A stretch of DNA of 16,003 nucleotides from Candidatus Pacearchaeota archaeon (GTDB taxonomy: Archaea; Nanobdellota; Nanobdellia; Pacearchaeales; GW2011-AR1). Under the pieces are notes generated by a model. That model worked only from the letters and a program-made list of their open reading frames with translations. It searched no databases and was not told where the DNA came from. The stretch is taken from assembly GCA_002689985.1 (NCBI GenBank), contig NZDC01000021.1, positions 1 to 16,003 on the forward strand. The letters are read 5' to 3'. The translations under genes and the position numbers were made by a program. Of this stretch, positions 6,208-13,020 are shown one piece after another; within the stretch, counting starts at the first letter, position 1; each line of letters opens with the position of its first letter.

Positions 6208-8919
6208 TTATTCTCCACATCCTTTTGGATCAATCCAATCACATTCTGGACATATCTCATTACAATGACCTTTTTTAATTGTTTGAGTCCCACATAAAGC
6301 ACAAAAACCACCTTTTTCTTCTTCAGATAATTCTTCTAGATTATTTTGTTTGTTATCATCAACAACTTTTGTTTTAATTTTGTCTTTTTTATTATCTAAG
6401 AATTCTTTTTCAAGATAATGAAATATATAATCTGTAACAGAATCTGCTACTTTTATATCTGGATGTCCCTCATATACTAATCCCTTTGGTTCAAATTTTT
6501 GATGTCTAAATTTTTTGCTAAGTGTTTCTAATGGAACACCATATTGAAGAGCCATTGAAGTAAGAATACCAATACCATCCATAAGTCCTCCAACAGTACT
6601 TCCTTCTTTACTCATGTTTATAAAAACTTCTCCTGGATTTCCATCAGGATATTTTCCAACTGTTAAATACCCCTCATGTTCAGCAATATCAAATTTATGA
6701 ACTATTGCTCCTCTTGTTTTTGGAAGTTTTTTTCTTATTGGTTTTAATGTTTCTTTCTTTGAGAAACTTAATGGTTGCATTTTTTTACTTCCATCTCTAT
6801 ATAATACAACTGATTTAAGACCTAATTTCCATGCATGCATATATACATTTTCTATTTCTTCAATTGTTGCTTCTTCTGGTAAATTAACTGTCTTAGATAT
6901 TGCTCCTGATATAAATGGTTGAACCGCAGCCATCATCTCCAAATGACCTTGATAGGAAATTGTTCTTTTTCCATTTTTAGGTTTATTTGCGCAATCAAAT
7001 ACTGCAAGATGTTTATCTTTTAAATTAGGTGCTCCTTCAATTGTATTATTTTGATTAATATAATTAGTAATACTATCTATTTCTTTATCATTGTATCTTA
7101 ATTTCTTTAAAGCTAGTTTTACAGTATTATTAGTTAATCTAAGAGTTCCTCCATCTGAAAGAAGTTTTGTTTGAACTAAACCTATTTCTGGTTCAACTCC
7201 TTTTGTATCACAATCCATCATAAATCCAATTGTTCCTGTAGGAGCTAGAACAGTTGCTTGAGCATTTCTAAACCCATATTTCTTTCCTTTTTCAATAACA
7301 TTATCCCAAGTTTTTTTAGCTTCATCAAGTATATTTTCTAATCCTTTTGGAATTTTCTTTCTGTTAATTTTCTTTAATGCATTTTTATGCATCTCCATTA
7401 CTTTTAACATAGGTTTTTTGTTTTTCTCAAATTCTTGAAATGTCCCTATTTTATTAGCCATCTCAGTAGAAGTTTCATAAACTTTTCCTGTAAGTAAAGC
7501 AGTTATTGCTCCAGCAATTGATCTTGCTTCATCAGAATCATATGGTAGTCCTAAAGCCATAACTAATGAACCTAAATTAGCATAACCCATTCCAAGAGGT
7601 CTAAATTTATGAGAGTTTTCTGCAATATCTTTTGTTGGATAACTAGAATTATCAATTTCTAAATCCTGAGCAATAGCTGTTGTTCTTACTGCATTATTAA
7701 ATCCTTCAATATCAAATGTTCCATCTTTGTTTAAAAATTTTAGTAAATTTTGTGAAGCAAGATTGCATGAAGAATCATCAATAAATGAATATTCGCTACA
7801 TGGATTAGTTGCATTTTGCCTTTCAGAATTTGGACAAGTATGCCAATCATTCATAATATCATCAAATTGCATTCCAGGATCTCCACAAAAGTGCGTTCCT
7901 TCTGCAATTTTTCTTAATAATTCTTTTGCTTTGTATTTTGGCATCTTATTATTCATATTTTTACTATGAACTGGAGTAGTCTGCCATTCTTTATCATTTT
8001 TAACAGCCTCCATAAATTTATCACTAGCTCTTATAGAAATATTTGTATTTTGAAAAGCAACAGTATCTAATGCATTTCTAGGATTTACTCCATTATTTAT
8101 TAGGATATGGGCTTTTTCTTCTTCTTTTCTTTTAGATTCTATAAATTCATAAATATCAGGATGATTTATCTTTAAACTATTCATTTTTGCAGCTCTTCTT
8201 GTTTTTCCACCAGATTTTACAATTCCTGCAACTTTATCATAAAATTCCCAATAAGCTAAAGGGCCCGAAGGTTTTCCTCCACCAGATAATTTTTCTCTTG
8301 AAGATCTTAGTGTTGAAAGATCTGTTCCTGTTCCGGATCCATATTTAAATAACATAGCTTCATTTACTGCAAGTTGCATTATACCTTCCATTGTATCATT
8401 AACATGTTGAATAAAACAAGCAGAAGTTTGAGGATATTCTTTTTCTCTTCCTTTTGGCATTCTTATAACCTTATTTTTATCTTTGACTATATATGCTTCT
8501 CTTTGATCATAACTTTTTTCTTTTTCAATTCTATGAATTCCTACGTTGAACCATACTGGTGAATTAAATGCCATTCTTTGATCTAATGCTAAATACGTAA
8601 GTTCATCTTCAAATATATCTGCTTCTTTTTTTGAATCAAAATATTTTTGTTTTAAAGCCCAATCTTTAAAGGTTGTAGCTACTCTTTTAGTAAGTTGTTT
8701 TGCAGAATATTCTCTTTTTGGTGTTTCTTGTTCTCCATAGAAATATTTTGATCCAACTATTTTTCTTGCTAGATGACTCCATCCAGAAGGAAATTCAACA
8801 TCTTTTTGAGTAAATAATGTTTTTCCCTCGTCATCAGTTATATTAATATTACTTTTCTCCCACTTAAAACAATCTATTGGTTTTCTTTTTTCATCTGTAA
8901 AATATCTTTTATATTTCAT
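6208..8919 (-). CDS. nrdJ: Adenosylcobalamin-dependent (class II) ribonucleotide reductase
   Basis: Reduces ribonucleotides to deoxyribonucleotides with a thiyl radical generated from adenosylcobalamin. At 903 aa it has the usual length of class II enzymes, with no intein. Readable elements are SACFIQHVND (first redox Cys, C168), YGSGTGTDLSTLR, the SGGGKPSGP loop, SGGKTRRAA, the NPCSE active-site motif (372-376, radical Cys C374) and the APTGTIGFMMDCD finger loop. After a Lys-rich linker comes a C-terminal Cys-rich ribbon (CALCG ... CPECDW ... CGE), the expected dithiol shuttle reduced by thioredoxin. No N-terminal ATP-cone is seen. First gene of the cluster nrdJ-kinase-dut, ending with a 2-nt gap before the preferred kinase start. 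Oxygen-independent, B12-dependent activity fits an anaerobe or one living at variable oxygen. Confidence 0.96.
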   Translation of the reverse strand: MKYKRYFTDEKRKPIDCFKWEKSNINITDDEGKTLFTQKDVEFPSGWSHLARKIVGSKYFYGEQETPKREYSAKQLTKRVATTFKDWALKQKYFDSKKEADIFEDELTYLALDQRMAFNSPVWFNVGIHRIEKEKSYDQREAYIVKDKNKVIRMPKGREKEYPQTSACFIQHVNDTMEGIMQLAVNEAMLFKYGSGTGTDLSTLRSSREKLSGGGKPSGPLAYWEFYDKVAGIVKSGGKTRRAAKMNSLKINHPDIYEFIESKRKEEEKAHILINNGVNPRNALDTVAFQNTNISIRASDKFMEAVKNDKEWQTTPVHSKNMNNKMPKYKAKELLRKIAEGTHFCGDPGMQFDDIMNDWHTCPNSERQNATNPCSEYSFIDDSSCNLASQNLLKFLNKDGTFDIEGFNNAVRTTAIAQDLEIDNSSYPTKDIAENSHKFRPLGMGYANLGSLVMALGLPYDSDEARSIAGAITALLTGKVYETSTEMANKIGTFQEFEKNKKPMLKVMEMHKNALKKINRKKIPKGLENILDEAKKTWDNVIEKGKKYGFRNAQATVLAPTGTIGFMMDCDTKGVEPEIGLVQTKLLSDGGTLRLTNNTVKLALKKLRYNDKEIDSITNYINQNNTIEGAPNLKDKHLAVFDCANKPKNGKRTISYQGHLEMMAAVQPFISGAISKTVNLPEEATIEEIENVYMHAWKLGLKSVVLYRDGSKKMQPLSFSKKETLKPIRKKLPKTRGAIVHKFDIAEHEGYLTVGKYPDGNPGEVFINMSKEGSTVGGLMDGIGILTSMALQYGVPLETLSKKFRHQKFEPKGLVYEGHPDIKVADSVTDYIFHYLEKEFLDNKKDKIKTKVVDDNKQNNLEELSEEEKGGFCALCGTQTIKKGHCNEICPECDWIDPKGCGE
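6213..6216 (-). promoter_or_regulatory. Shine-Dalgarno that decides the kinase start
   Basis: GGAG on the minus strand lies within the last codons of nrdJ, about 7-8 nt before the ATG at 6203-6205, and supports translational coupling and the shorter kinase start. Confidence 0.5.
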
Positions 8920-8968
8920 CTTAAAAACTCTTTTTTAAAATTCCTATTAATTAAAATTTTTGAATACT

Positions 8969-8990
8969 ATTTAAAGATTTATATAAATAA
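8969..8990 (-). promoter_or_regulatory. Promoter region of nrdJ cluster (two overlapping TATA-like boxes)
   Basis: On the minus strand TTTATATAAA is followed by CTTTAAATA. Either would start transcription near 8946-8956, giving a leader of about 27-37 nt before nrdJ, unlike the leaderless neighbours. The stretch just upstream (about 8985-9005) is T-rich on the minus strand and may also end the KamA-family transcript. Confidence 0.45.
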
Positions 8991-9005
8991 AGATACAAAA
9001 TAAGA

Positions 9006-10100
9006 TTATTTCAAATTATCAAGCCAACCGATCTCTTTATTTATCCTTTTTTTAAACAATTTTCCAACATTTGCCTGATTTTTTGCCTGATGATATTTAA
9101 AATACATATAATCACCCATAATTCCTATAATTTCTATTTTCCCTGTTTTATGAGACATCATATATTTGAATCTCTTACCAAGACCGCTAAGTTGTTTTTT
9201 TGCTTCTTCAACAATTTTAATACCATCATACAATGTAACTTGAAAATGATTTTTAACTCTTTTAACAGGTCTACATTGAAAAATATAATATGGATTTACA
9301 CCAATACTTGTAAGTTTATTCATAAGTTTTGAAAGTATCTCTGGATTATCATTTACTCCTTTAAGTAATACTGTTTGATTTTTTACAATAACTCCTGATT
9401 TTATAAATTTACTCACAGCCTCAGTTGATTTTTTAGTAATCTCTTTAGGATGATTAAAATGAGTGATAATATATATTTGTTTATTTTTAGAATATTTTTT
9501 AAAAACTTCTAAAAGTTTTTTATCTTTAATAATTCTATCCGGAAATACAACAGGAATTTTACTTCCAAATCTAATATACCTTATATGAGGAATTGAAAAC
9601 AATAATTTTATTACTTTTTCTATTACTTCTGTTGGTTGTATTAAAGAATCTCCCCCGCTGATAAGAACATTATCTATTTCTTTATGTTTCTTAATATAAT
9701 CTGTCGCATCATTAACCCTTTTTAATATTTCTTTTGTTTGTAATCCCACAAGTCTTTTTCTAAAACAATATCTACAATAAGCTGCACATCTATTTGTTAG
9801 TAGCATTAATGCTGTTTGAGGATATTTATGTTGTAACCCTACTGTTTTTGTATTTTCACTTTCTCCACTAGTATCATAGTCTCCAGAGAGATCCATTTCT
9901 TCAACAGAGGGAACAATCATTTTCTTAATTGGGTCGTTTTTATCATTCTTATCTATTAAAGAAAGATAATATTTTGTAATTTCTATTGGATGGATTTTTA
10001 CAACTTTTTCAAGAACAATCTCTTCTTTTTTTGGAATAGAGATATATCTTTTAAGCTGTTTAATACTAGATATTCCATTAATTAATATCCCTTCACCCAT
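9006..10100 (-). CDS. KamA-family radical SAM protein, not a typical lysine 2,3-aminomutase
   Basis: Radical SAM enzyme of the lysine 2,3-aminomutase family, 364 aa. The [4Fe-4S] motif is C105-AAY-C109-RY-C112, in a family-typical TNRCAAYCRYCFRKR context. Also seen are ISGGDSL (SAM-binding GGD), IRFGSKIPVVFPDRI, THFNHPKE and NQTVLLKGVND, all KamA-like. The PLP-binding Lys appears as K321 in TGKIEI. The region carrying the two lysine-recognising aspartates of clostridial KamA (D293, D330) is different: FQCRPVKRVKNHF (C276-R277) and YMMSHKTGK (314-321), with no Asp at either site. The substrate is therefore probably not free lysine, although aminomutase-type chemistry with SAM and PLP is plausible. 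Divergent from the Fe-S operon and presumably dependent on it for its cluster. TATA box CTTAAATAG at 10119-10127 predicts a leaderless mRNA. Confidence 0.88.
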   Translation of the reverse strand: MGEGILINGISSIKQLKRYISIPKKEEIVLEKVVKIHPIEITKYYLSLIDKNDKNDPIKKMIVPSVEEMDLSGDYDTSGESENTKTVGLQHKYPQTALMLLTNRCAAYCRYCFRKRLVGLQTKEILKRVNDATDYIKKHKEIDNVLISGGDSLIQPTEVIEKVIKLLFSIPHIRYIRFGSKIPVVFPDRIIKDKKLLEVFKKYSKNKQIYIITHFNHPKEITKKSTEAVSKFIKSGVIVKNQTVLLKGVNDNPEILSKLMNKLTSIGVNPYYIFQCRPVKRVKNHFQVTLYDGIKIVEEAKKQLSGLGKRFKYMMSHKTGKIEIIGIMGDYMYFKYHQAKNQANVGKLFKKRINKEIGWLDNLK

Positions 10101-10118
10101 AAAAATCTAAAAAAATTA

Positions 10119-10127
10119 CTATTTAAG
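10119..10127 (-). promoter_or_regulatory. TATA box of KamA-family gene
   Basis: CTTAAATAG on the minus strand lies about 25 nt before the ATG at 10098-10100; predicted leaderless start. Confidence 0.5.
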
Positions 10128-10152
10128 AAGCTATCTGTTTCCAAAAAATAAG

Positions 10153-10168
10153 GCAAAACCTTTATAAA
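10153..10168 (+). promoter_or_regulatory. BRE/TATA promoter of the Fe-S operon
   Basis: GCAAAACC followed by TTTATAAA (10161-10168) is a strong archaeal BRE plus TATA box. Transcription would start near 10191, leaving a leader of about 37 nt before the regulator gene. The TATA box is centred in a perfect 12-bp palindrome, CCTTTATAAAGG (10159-10170), so it could in principle direct transcription both ways. Confidence 0.65.
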
Positions 10169-10209
10169 GGAATTTTCTGAAAATCCACTATAAAAACATT
10201 TAAAAAGAT

Positions 10210-10234
10210 ATATGAATAATATTTCATATGAAAT
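10210..10234 (+). promoter_or_regulatory. Palindromic candidate operator overlapping the regulator start codon
   Basis: ATTTCATATGAAAT (10221-10234) is a perfect 14-bp palindrome spanning the start codon at 10228. A further ATATGAA half-site lies at 10210-10216 and forms a second, interrupted palindrome with TTCATAT. Two such dyads downstream of the expected transcription start and next to a winged-helix repressor gene suggest autoregulation. Dyads arise by chance in A+T-rich DNA, so this is a candidate. Confidence 0.45.
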
Positions 10235-10530
10235 CATGTTCATCAAATACCTATCATTTATTTTTTAGAAATCTTGCAAATCCTTTGAGAATAGATATAA
10301 TCTCCTTACTAAAAGAAAAAACAATGTCTGTAACAGAACTCTCAAAAAAATTAAATTTAGAACAAAGTAAAATATCACATGCACTTTCATCAATGAAGAA
10401 TTGCAATGTTGTTGAATCAAAACAAAATGGAAAGCAAAGAATTTATTCTTTAAATAAAAAGACAATTACTCCAATTCTTAAGATAATAGACAAGCATAAA
10501 TGCAGATTCTGTAAAGAGGAAATAAAATGA
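10228..10530 (+). CDS. ArsR-like winged-helix regulator with Cys pairs
   Basis: DNA-binding repressor-type protein of 100 aa with the ArsR fold: LANPLRIDIISLLKE (16-30), TELSKKL then EQSKISHALSSMK (recognition helix about 45-57), a wing at VVESKQNGKQRIYSL (61-75) and a C-terminal dimerisation helix. It lacks the canonical ArsR ELCVCDL metal motif. It has instead C4, C59 and a C-terminal H90-K-C92-RF-C95, which could bind a metal or an Fe-S cluster. It heads the Fe-S operon, overlaps iscS by 4 nt (ATGA) and overlaps a palindrome at its start codon. By position it could be a functional analogue of IscR or SufR, sensing cluster or metal status. No Shine-Dalgarno. Confidence 0.85.
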   Translation: MKSCSSNTYHLFFRNLANPLRIDIISLLKEKTMSVTELSKKLNLEQSKISHALSSMKNCNVVESKQNGKQRIYSLNKKTITPILKIIDKHKCRFCKEEIK

Positions 10531-11672
10531 AACAAATATATTTTGATAATGCTGCAACAACAAGAGTTGATTCTAAAGTAATAGATGCAATGCTTCCTTA
10601 TTTTAAAGATAAATTTGGAAATGCATCTTCTCAACATTTTAAGGGAAAAGAAGGAAAAGAAGCATTAGATAAAAGTAGAGAAGTTATTGCAAAAGAAATA
10701 AATGCAAAATCTGAAGAAATTATATTTACGTCAGGCGGAACAGAATCCAATAATTTGGCATTAAAAGGATTATTTTTTTCAAATTATCCTAAAAAAGATC
10801 ATATCATTACAACAAAAATAGAACACGACTCAATATTAAATGTATGTAGATTTTTAGAAAAAAACAATGCTAAAATCACTTATTTAGATGTGGATAATGA
10901 AGGGTTTATTAATTTAGAAGATTTAAAAGAAGTAATAACTGAAAAGACAATTGTTGTATCAATCATTCATGGAAATAATGAAATTGGAACTATTCAAGAT
11001 TTAGAAAAAATTGGAAAAATATGTAAAGAAAAAGGAGTTCTATTTCATACAGATGCATGTCAGAGTTTTACAAAAACTAAAATTGATGTAAAAAAACAAA
11101 ATTTAGATTTAATAACATTAAACTCTCATAAAATTCACGGACCAAAAGGTGTTGGAGGATTATTTATTAAAAATGGCTTACAAATAACTTCATTATTTCA
11201 TGGAGGAGGACATGAAAAGAAATTAAGAAGTGGTACAGAAAACACCTCTGGAATTATTGGTTTTTCAAAAGCAGTAGAAGTTGTAAATTCAAAAGATATT
11301 CAAAAAATGGAAAAATTAAGAGATAAATTAATTAATGGAATTTTAAAAATTCCAAATACAAAACTTAATGGACATTTAAAAAAAAGATTATGTAATAATA
11401 TAAATATTTCATTTAATAATATTGAAGGAGAAGCAATTGGAGGACATTTAGAGAATATTGGAATTTATGCCTCAACAGGTTCAGCTTGTATGTCGAATAC
11501 ACTTGAGACTAGTCATGTTTTAAAAGCCTTAGGACTTTCACCCTTAGAATCAAATAGTTCATTAAGAATAAGTATAAGTAAGTATACAACTAATGAAGAA
11601 GTAGATTATATTTTAAAAGAACTTCCAAAAATTGTAGAAAGATTAAGAAGTATTAGTCCCTTAGTTAATTAA
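10527..11672 (+). CDS. iscS: Cysteine desulfurase (IscS/NifS type)
   Basis: PLP enzyme that removes sulfur from cysteine as a persulfide for Fe-S cluster assembly and tRNA thiolation. 381 aa, the normal length. Motifs are YFDNAATT at the N-terminus, SGGTESNNLA, a TKIEHDS histidine that stacks on PLP, HTDACQS, the PLP lysine K202 in NSHKIHGPKG, RSGTEN, and the active loop STGSACMSN with the persulfide cysteine C321, followed by SHVLKALGL and LRIS. This is a class I IscS/NifS pattern. It overlaps the regulator gene by 4 nt and is followed after 1 nt by the next gene, so it is within the operon. IscU is four genes downstream. Confidence 0.97.
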   Translation: MKQIYFDNAATTRVDSKVIDAMLPYFKDKFGNASSQHFKGKEGKEALDKSREVIAKEINAKSEEIIFTSGGTESNNLALKGLFFSNYPKKDHIITTKIEHDSILNVCRFLEKNNAKITYLDVDNEGFINLEDLKEVITEKTIVVSIIHGNNEIGTIQDLEKIGKICKEKGVLFHTDACQSFTKTKIDVKKQNLDLITLNSHKIHGPKGVGGLFIKNGLQITSLFHGGGHEKKLRSGTENTSGIIGFSKAVEVVNSKDIQKMEKLRDKLINGILKIPNTKLNGHLKKRLCNNINISFNNIEGEAIGGHLENIGIYASTGSACMSNTLETSHVLKALGLSPLESNSSLRISISKYTTNEEVDYILKELPKIVERLRSISPLVN

Positions 11673-11673
11673 A

Positions 11674-12273
11674 ATGATACCAAAAATAATATTTAGATAC
11701 TCAAGAATTTATGACCAGAAATTCAGAGATTCAAAACTAATTCAAAAAAATCTCATAAAAAGAAACCACAAATATCCCTCCATTAAAAAAATAGAAAACT
11801 ATATTAAAAAAATAGAAAAACTGTGGAAAAAAGAAGGGGAAAAAATTCTAAAAGAAATAGCTAAAATAACTGGTTTTAAATGGAAAGAAAAAGAAATTAT
11901 TTGTTATGTTATTGGTATTGGGGGATGTTTTTCAGATCCATTAACAATCAAAATTTTTAAAAACACTAGTTATTTTATTGATGTCTTAACACATGAATTA
12001 ATTCATCAAATTCAAACTCAAAATCATAATTTATTTATTAAATGGTTTAATTATATAAGAAAAAATTACAAAGATGAACCAAAAACTACAAAATCACATA
12101 TATTATTGCATGCAGTACATTGGAAACTTTTAGAGACTCTTTTTGATAAAGAGAGAGTTAAAAAAATTATCAAAAAACATAATGATTTTAAAGATTATAA
12201 AAGAGCATGGAAAATTGTAGAAGAAGTCGGTGCGGAAGATATAATAAAAAAATTTAAATTAATAACTAAATAA
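11674..12273 (+). CDS. Putative zinc metalloprotease (HExxH), family unknown
   Basis: 199-aa soluble, very lysine-rich protein without signal peptide or membrane segment. It contains H107-E108-L-I-H111 preceded by a hydrophobic helix start (YFIDVLT), the zincin zinc-binding and catalytic motif. A likely third ligand lies in HAVHWKLLE (H146, H149 or E154). The N-terminal part is predicted helical (about 30-65), then a short IGIGGCFSDPLTIKIF segment with C85. I do not recognise a named family; it may be a protease or a catalytically repurposed zincin. It starts 1 nt after the iscS stop and ends 12 nt before a four-Cys miniprotein, so it is in the Fe-S operon, but any role in cluster metabolism is inference. 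Confidence 0.75.
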   Translation: MIPKIIFRYSRIYDQKFRDSKLIQKNLIKRNHKYPSIKKIENYIKKIEKLWKKEGEKILKEIAKITGFKWKEKEIICYVIGIGGCFSDPLTIKIFKNTSYFIDVLTHELIHQIQTQNHNLFIKWFNYIRKNYKDEPKTTKSHILLHAVHWKLLETLFDKERVKKIIKKHNDFKDYKRAWKIVEEVGAEDIIKKFKLITK

Positions 12274-12280
12274 AAGGAGG
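12274..12280 (+). promoter_or_regulatory. Strong Shine-Dalgarno of the C4 miniprotein
   Basis: AAAGGAGG run (core AAGGAGG, 12274-12280) ends 5 nt before the ATG at 12286. Most genes here lack any Shine-Dalgarno, so this argues that the tiny ORF is translated. Confidence 0.7.
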
Positions 12281-12285
12281 ATAAA

Positions 12286-12396
12286 ATGAAATACCCTGAA
12301 AATAAAAAGATGAATGAAGAATGTGTAGAATGTGATGATGAAACAGGATTATGTAGTCCTGTAAGTTGTGACAAATTAATAGAAGGAAAGGAGTAA
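12286..12396 (+). CDS. 36-aa four-cysteine miniprotein
   Basis: Short gene reading MKYPENKKMNEECVECDDE then TGLCSPVSCDKLIEGKE. The four cysteines are C13-x2-C16-x6-C23-x4-C28 in an acidic protein, a spacing suited to a zinc knuckle or a small Fe-S site. Acceptance rests on four points: a near-perfect Shine-Dalgarno 5 nt upstream, a codon pattern like the neighbours, regularly spaced cysteines, and its place between the HExxH gene (12-nt gap) and the DUF1858 gene (20-nt gap with another strong Shine-Dalgarno). I do not recognise a family. Given the context, it could be a metal carrier, an adaptor for IscS/IscU or a redox peptide; all of these are speculation. Confidence 0.75.
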   Translation: MKYPENKKMNEECVECDDETGLCSPVSCDKLIEGKE

Positions 12397-12405
12397 ATTA
12401 AATTT

Positions 12406-12412
12406 AAGGAGG
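12406..12412 (+). promoter_or_regulatory. Strong Shine-Dalgarno of the DUF1858 gene
   Basis: AAGGAGG ends 4 nt before the ATG at 12417. Together with the one at 12274 it implies high translation of the two small Cys proteins relative to the rest of the operon. Confidence 0.65.
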
Positions 12413-12416
12413 AAAA

Positions 12417-12620
12417 ATGGCAAAAAAAATAACAAAAAAAACGAAGTTAGGAAATTTATTAAAAGCAAATGAAAAAGCATCAGAGATTTTATTTGAATCT
12501 GGAATGAGTTGTATTGGTTGTTCTATGGCAACCGAAGAAACAATTGAACAAGGTTGTTTAGCTCACGGGATGGATAAAAAAGACATTGATAAATTAGTTG
12601 AGAAATTAAATAAAAAATAA
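12417..12620 (+). CDS. DUF1858 domain protein (small redox/Fe-S associated)
   Basis: 67-aa helical protein consisting of one DUF1858 domain: TKLGNLLKANEKASEILFESGMSCIGCSMATEETIEQG (from residue 9), with a C32-x2-C35 pair and an additional C47, ending in a D-K-L-V-E-K-L-N helix. Members are described as hybrid-cluster-protein-associated redox disulfide domains and resemble the N-terminal ScdA_N/DUF542 domain of the RIC (YtfE/ScdA) iron-centre repair proteins. It has a strong Shine-Dalgarno. It is followed after 1 nt by iscU, and a hemerythrin gene lies two genes further on, which together recall a split RIC protein. Family assignment is secure, function inferred. Confidence 0.9.
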   Translation: MAKKITKKTKLGNLLKANEKASEILFESGMSCIGCSMATEETIEQGCLAHGMDKKDIDKLVEKLNKK

Positions 12621-12621
12621 A

Positions 12622-13020
12622 ATGGCACTAGATTATTCAAAAAAAGTAATGCAGAATTTCATGCACCCAAAAAATATGGGTGAAATTAAAAATGCAGATG
12701 GAATTGGAAAAGTTGGGAATCCTACCTGTGGAGATGTCATGTGGGTTTATATAAAAGTAGGAGGAAAAGGGAAAAAAGAATTTTTAAAAGATGTTAAGTT
12801 CAAAACATTTGGATGCACTGCTGCTATTGCAACTTCATCAATGATTACACAATTAGCAAAAGGAAAAAGTTTTGAGAAAGCACAGAAGATAACAACAAAA
12901 GATATTGCAAAATCTCTTAAAGGACTTCCACCAATTAAGATGCATTGTTCAAGTCTTGCAAGTGATGCTTTGAAAAAAGCAATAGAAGACTATAAAAATA
13001 AGAAAGTAGAGAATAAATAA
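12622..13020 (+). CDS. iscU: Fe-S cluster assembly scaffold IscU
   Basis: Scaffold on which [2Fe-2S] and [4Fe-4S] clusters are built from sulfur delivered by IscS. The 132-aa product starts YSKKVMQNFMHPKNMG and has all cluster-binding residues: C36 and D38 in GNPTCGD, C65 in FGCTAAIATSS, and H108-C109 in KMHCSSLASDAL. The usual LPPxK chaperone-recognition motif is present as LPPIK (102-106), although no hscA/hscB genes are in view. It begins 1 nt after the DUF1858 stop and abuts the reductase start (TAA then ATG with no gap), so translation is probably coupled. Identification is secure. Confidence 0.97.
   Translation: MALDYSKKVMQNFMHPKNMGEIKNADGIGKVGNPTCGDVMWVYIKVGGKGKKEFLKDVKFKTFGCTAAIATSSMITQLAKGKSFEKAQKITTKDIAKSLKGLPPIKMHCSSLASDALKKAIEDYKNKKVENK

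Noticed and set aside
6206..6220. Longer kinase start overlapping nrdJ by 13 nt.
   Set aside because: The downstream ATG places the P-loop correctly and has its own GGAG.
9006..10100. Annotation as lysine 2,3-aminomutase (beta-lysine synthesis).
   Set aside because: The radical SAM and PLP motifs fit the family, but the two lysine-binding aspartates are replaced, so a specific lysine function is not supported.
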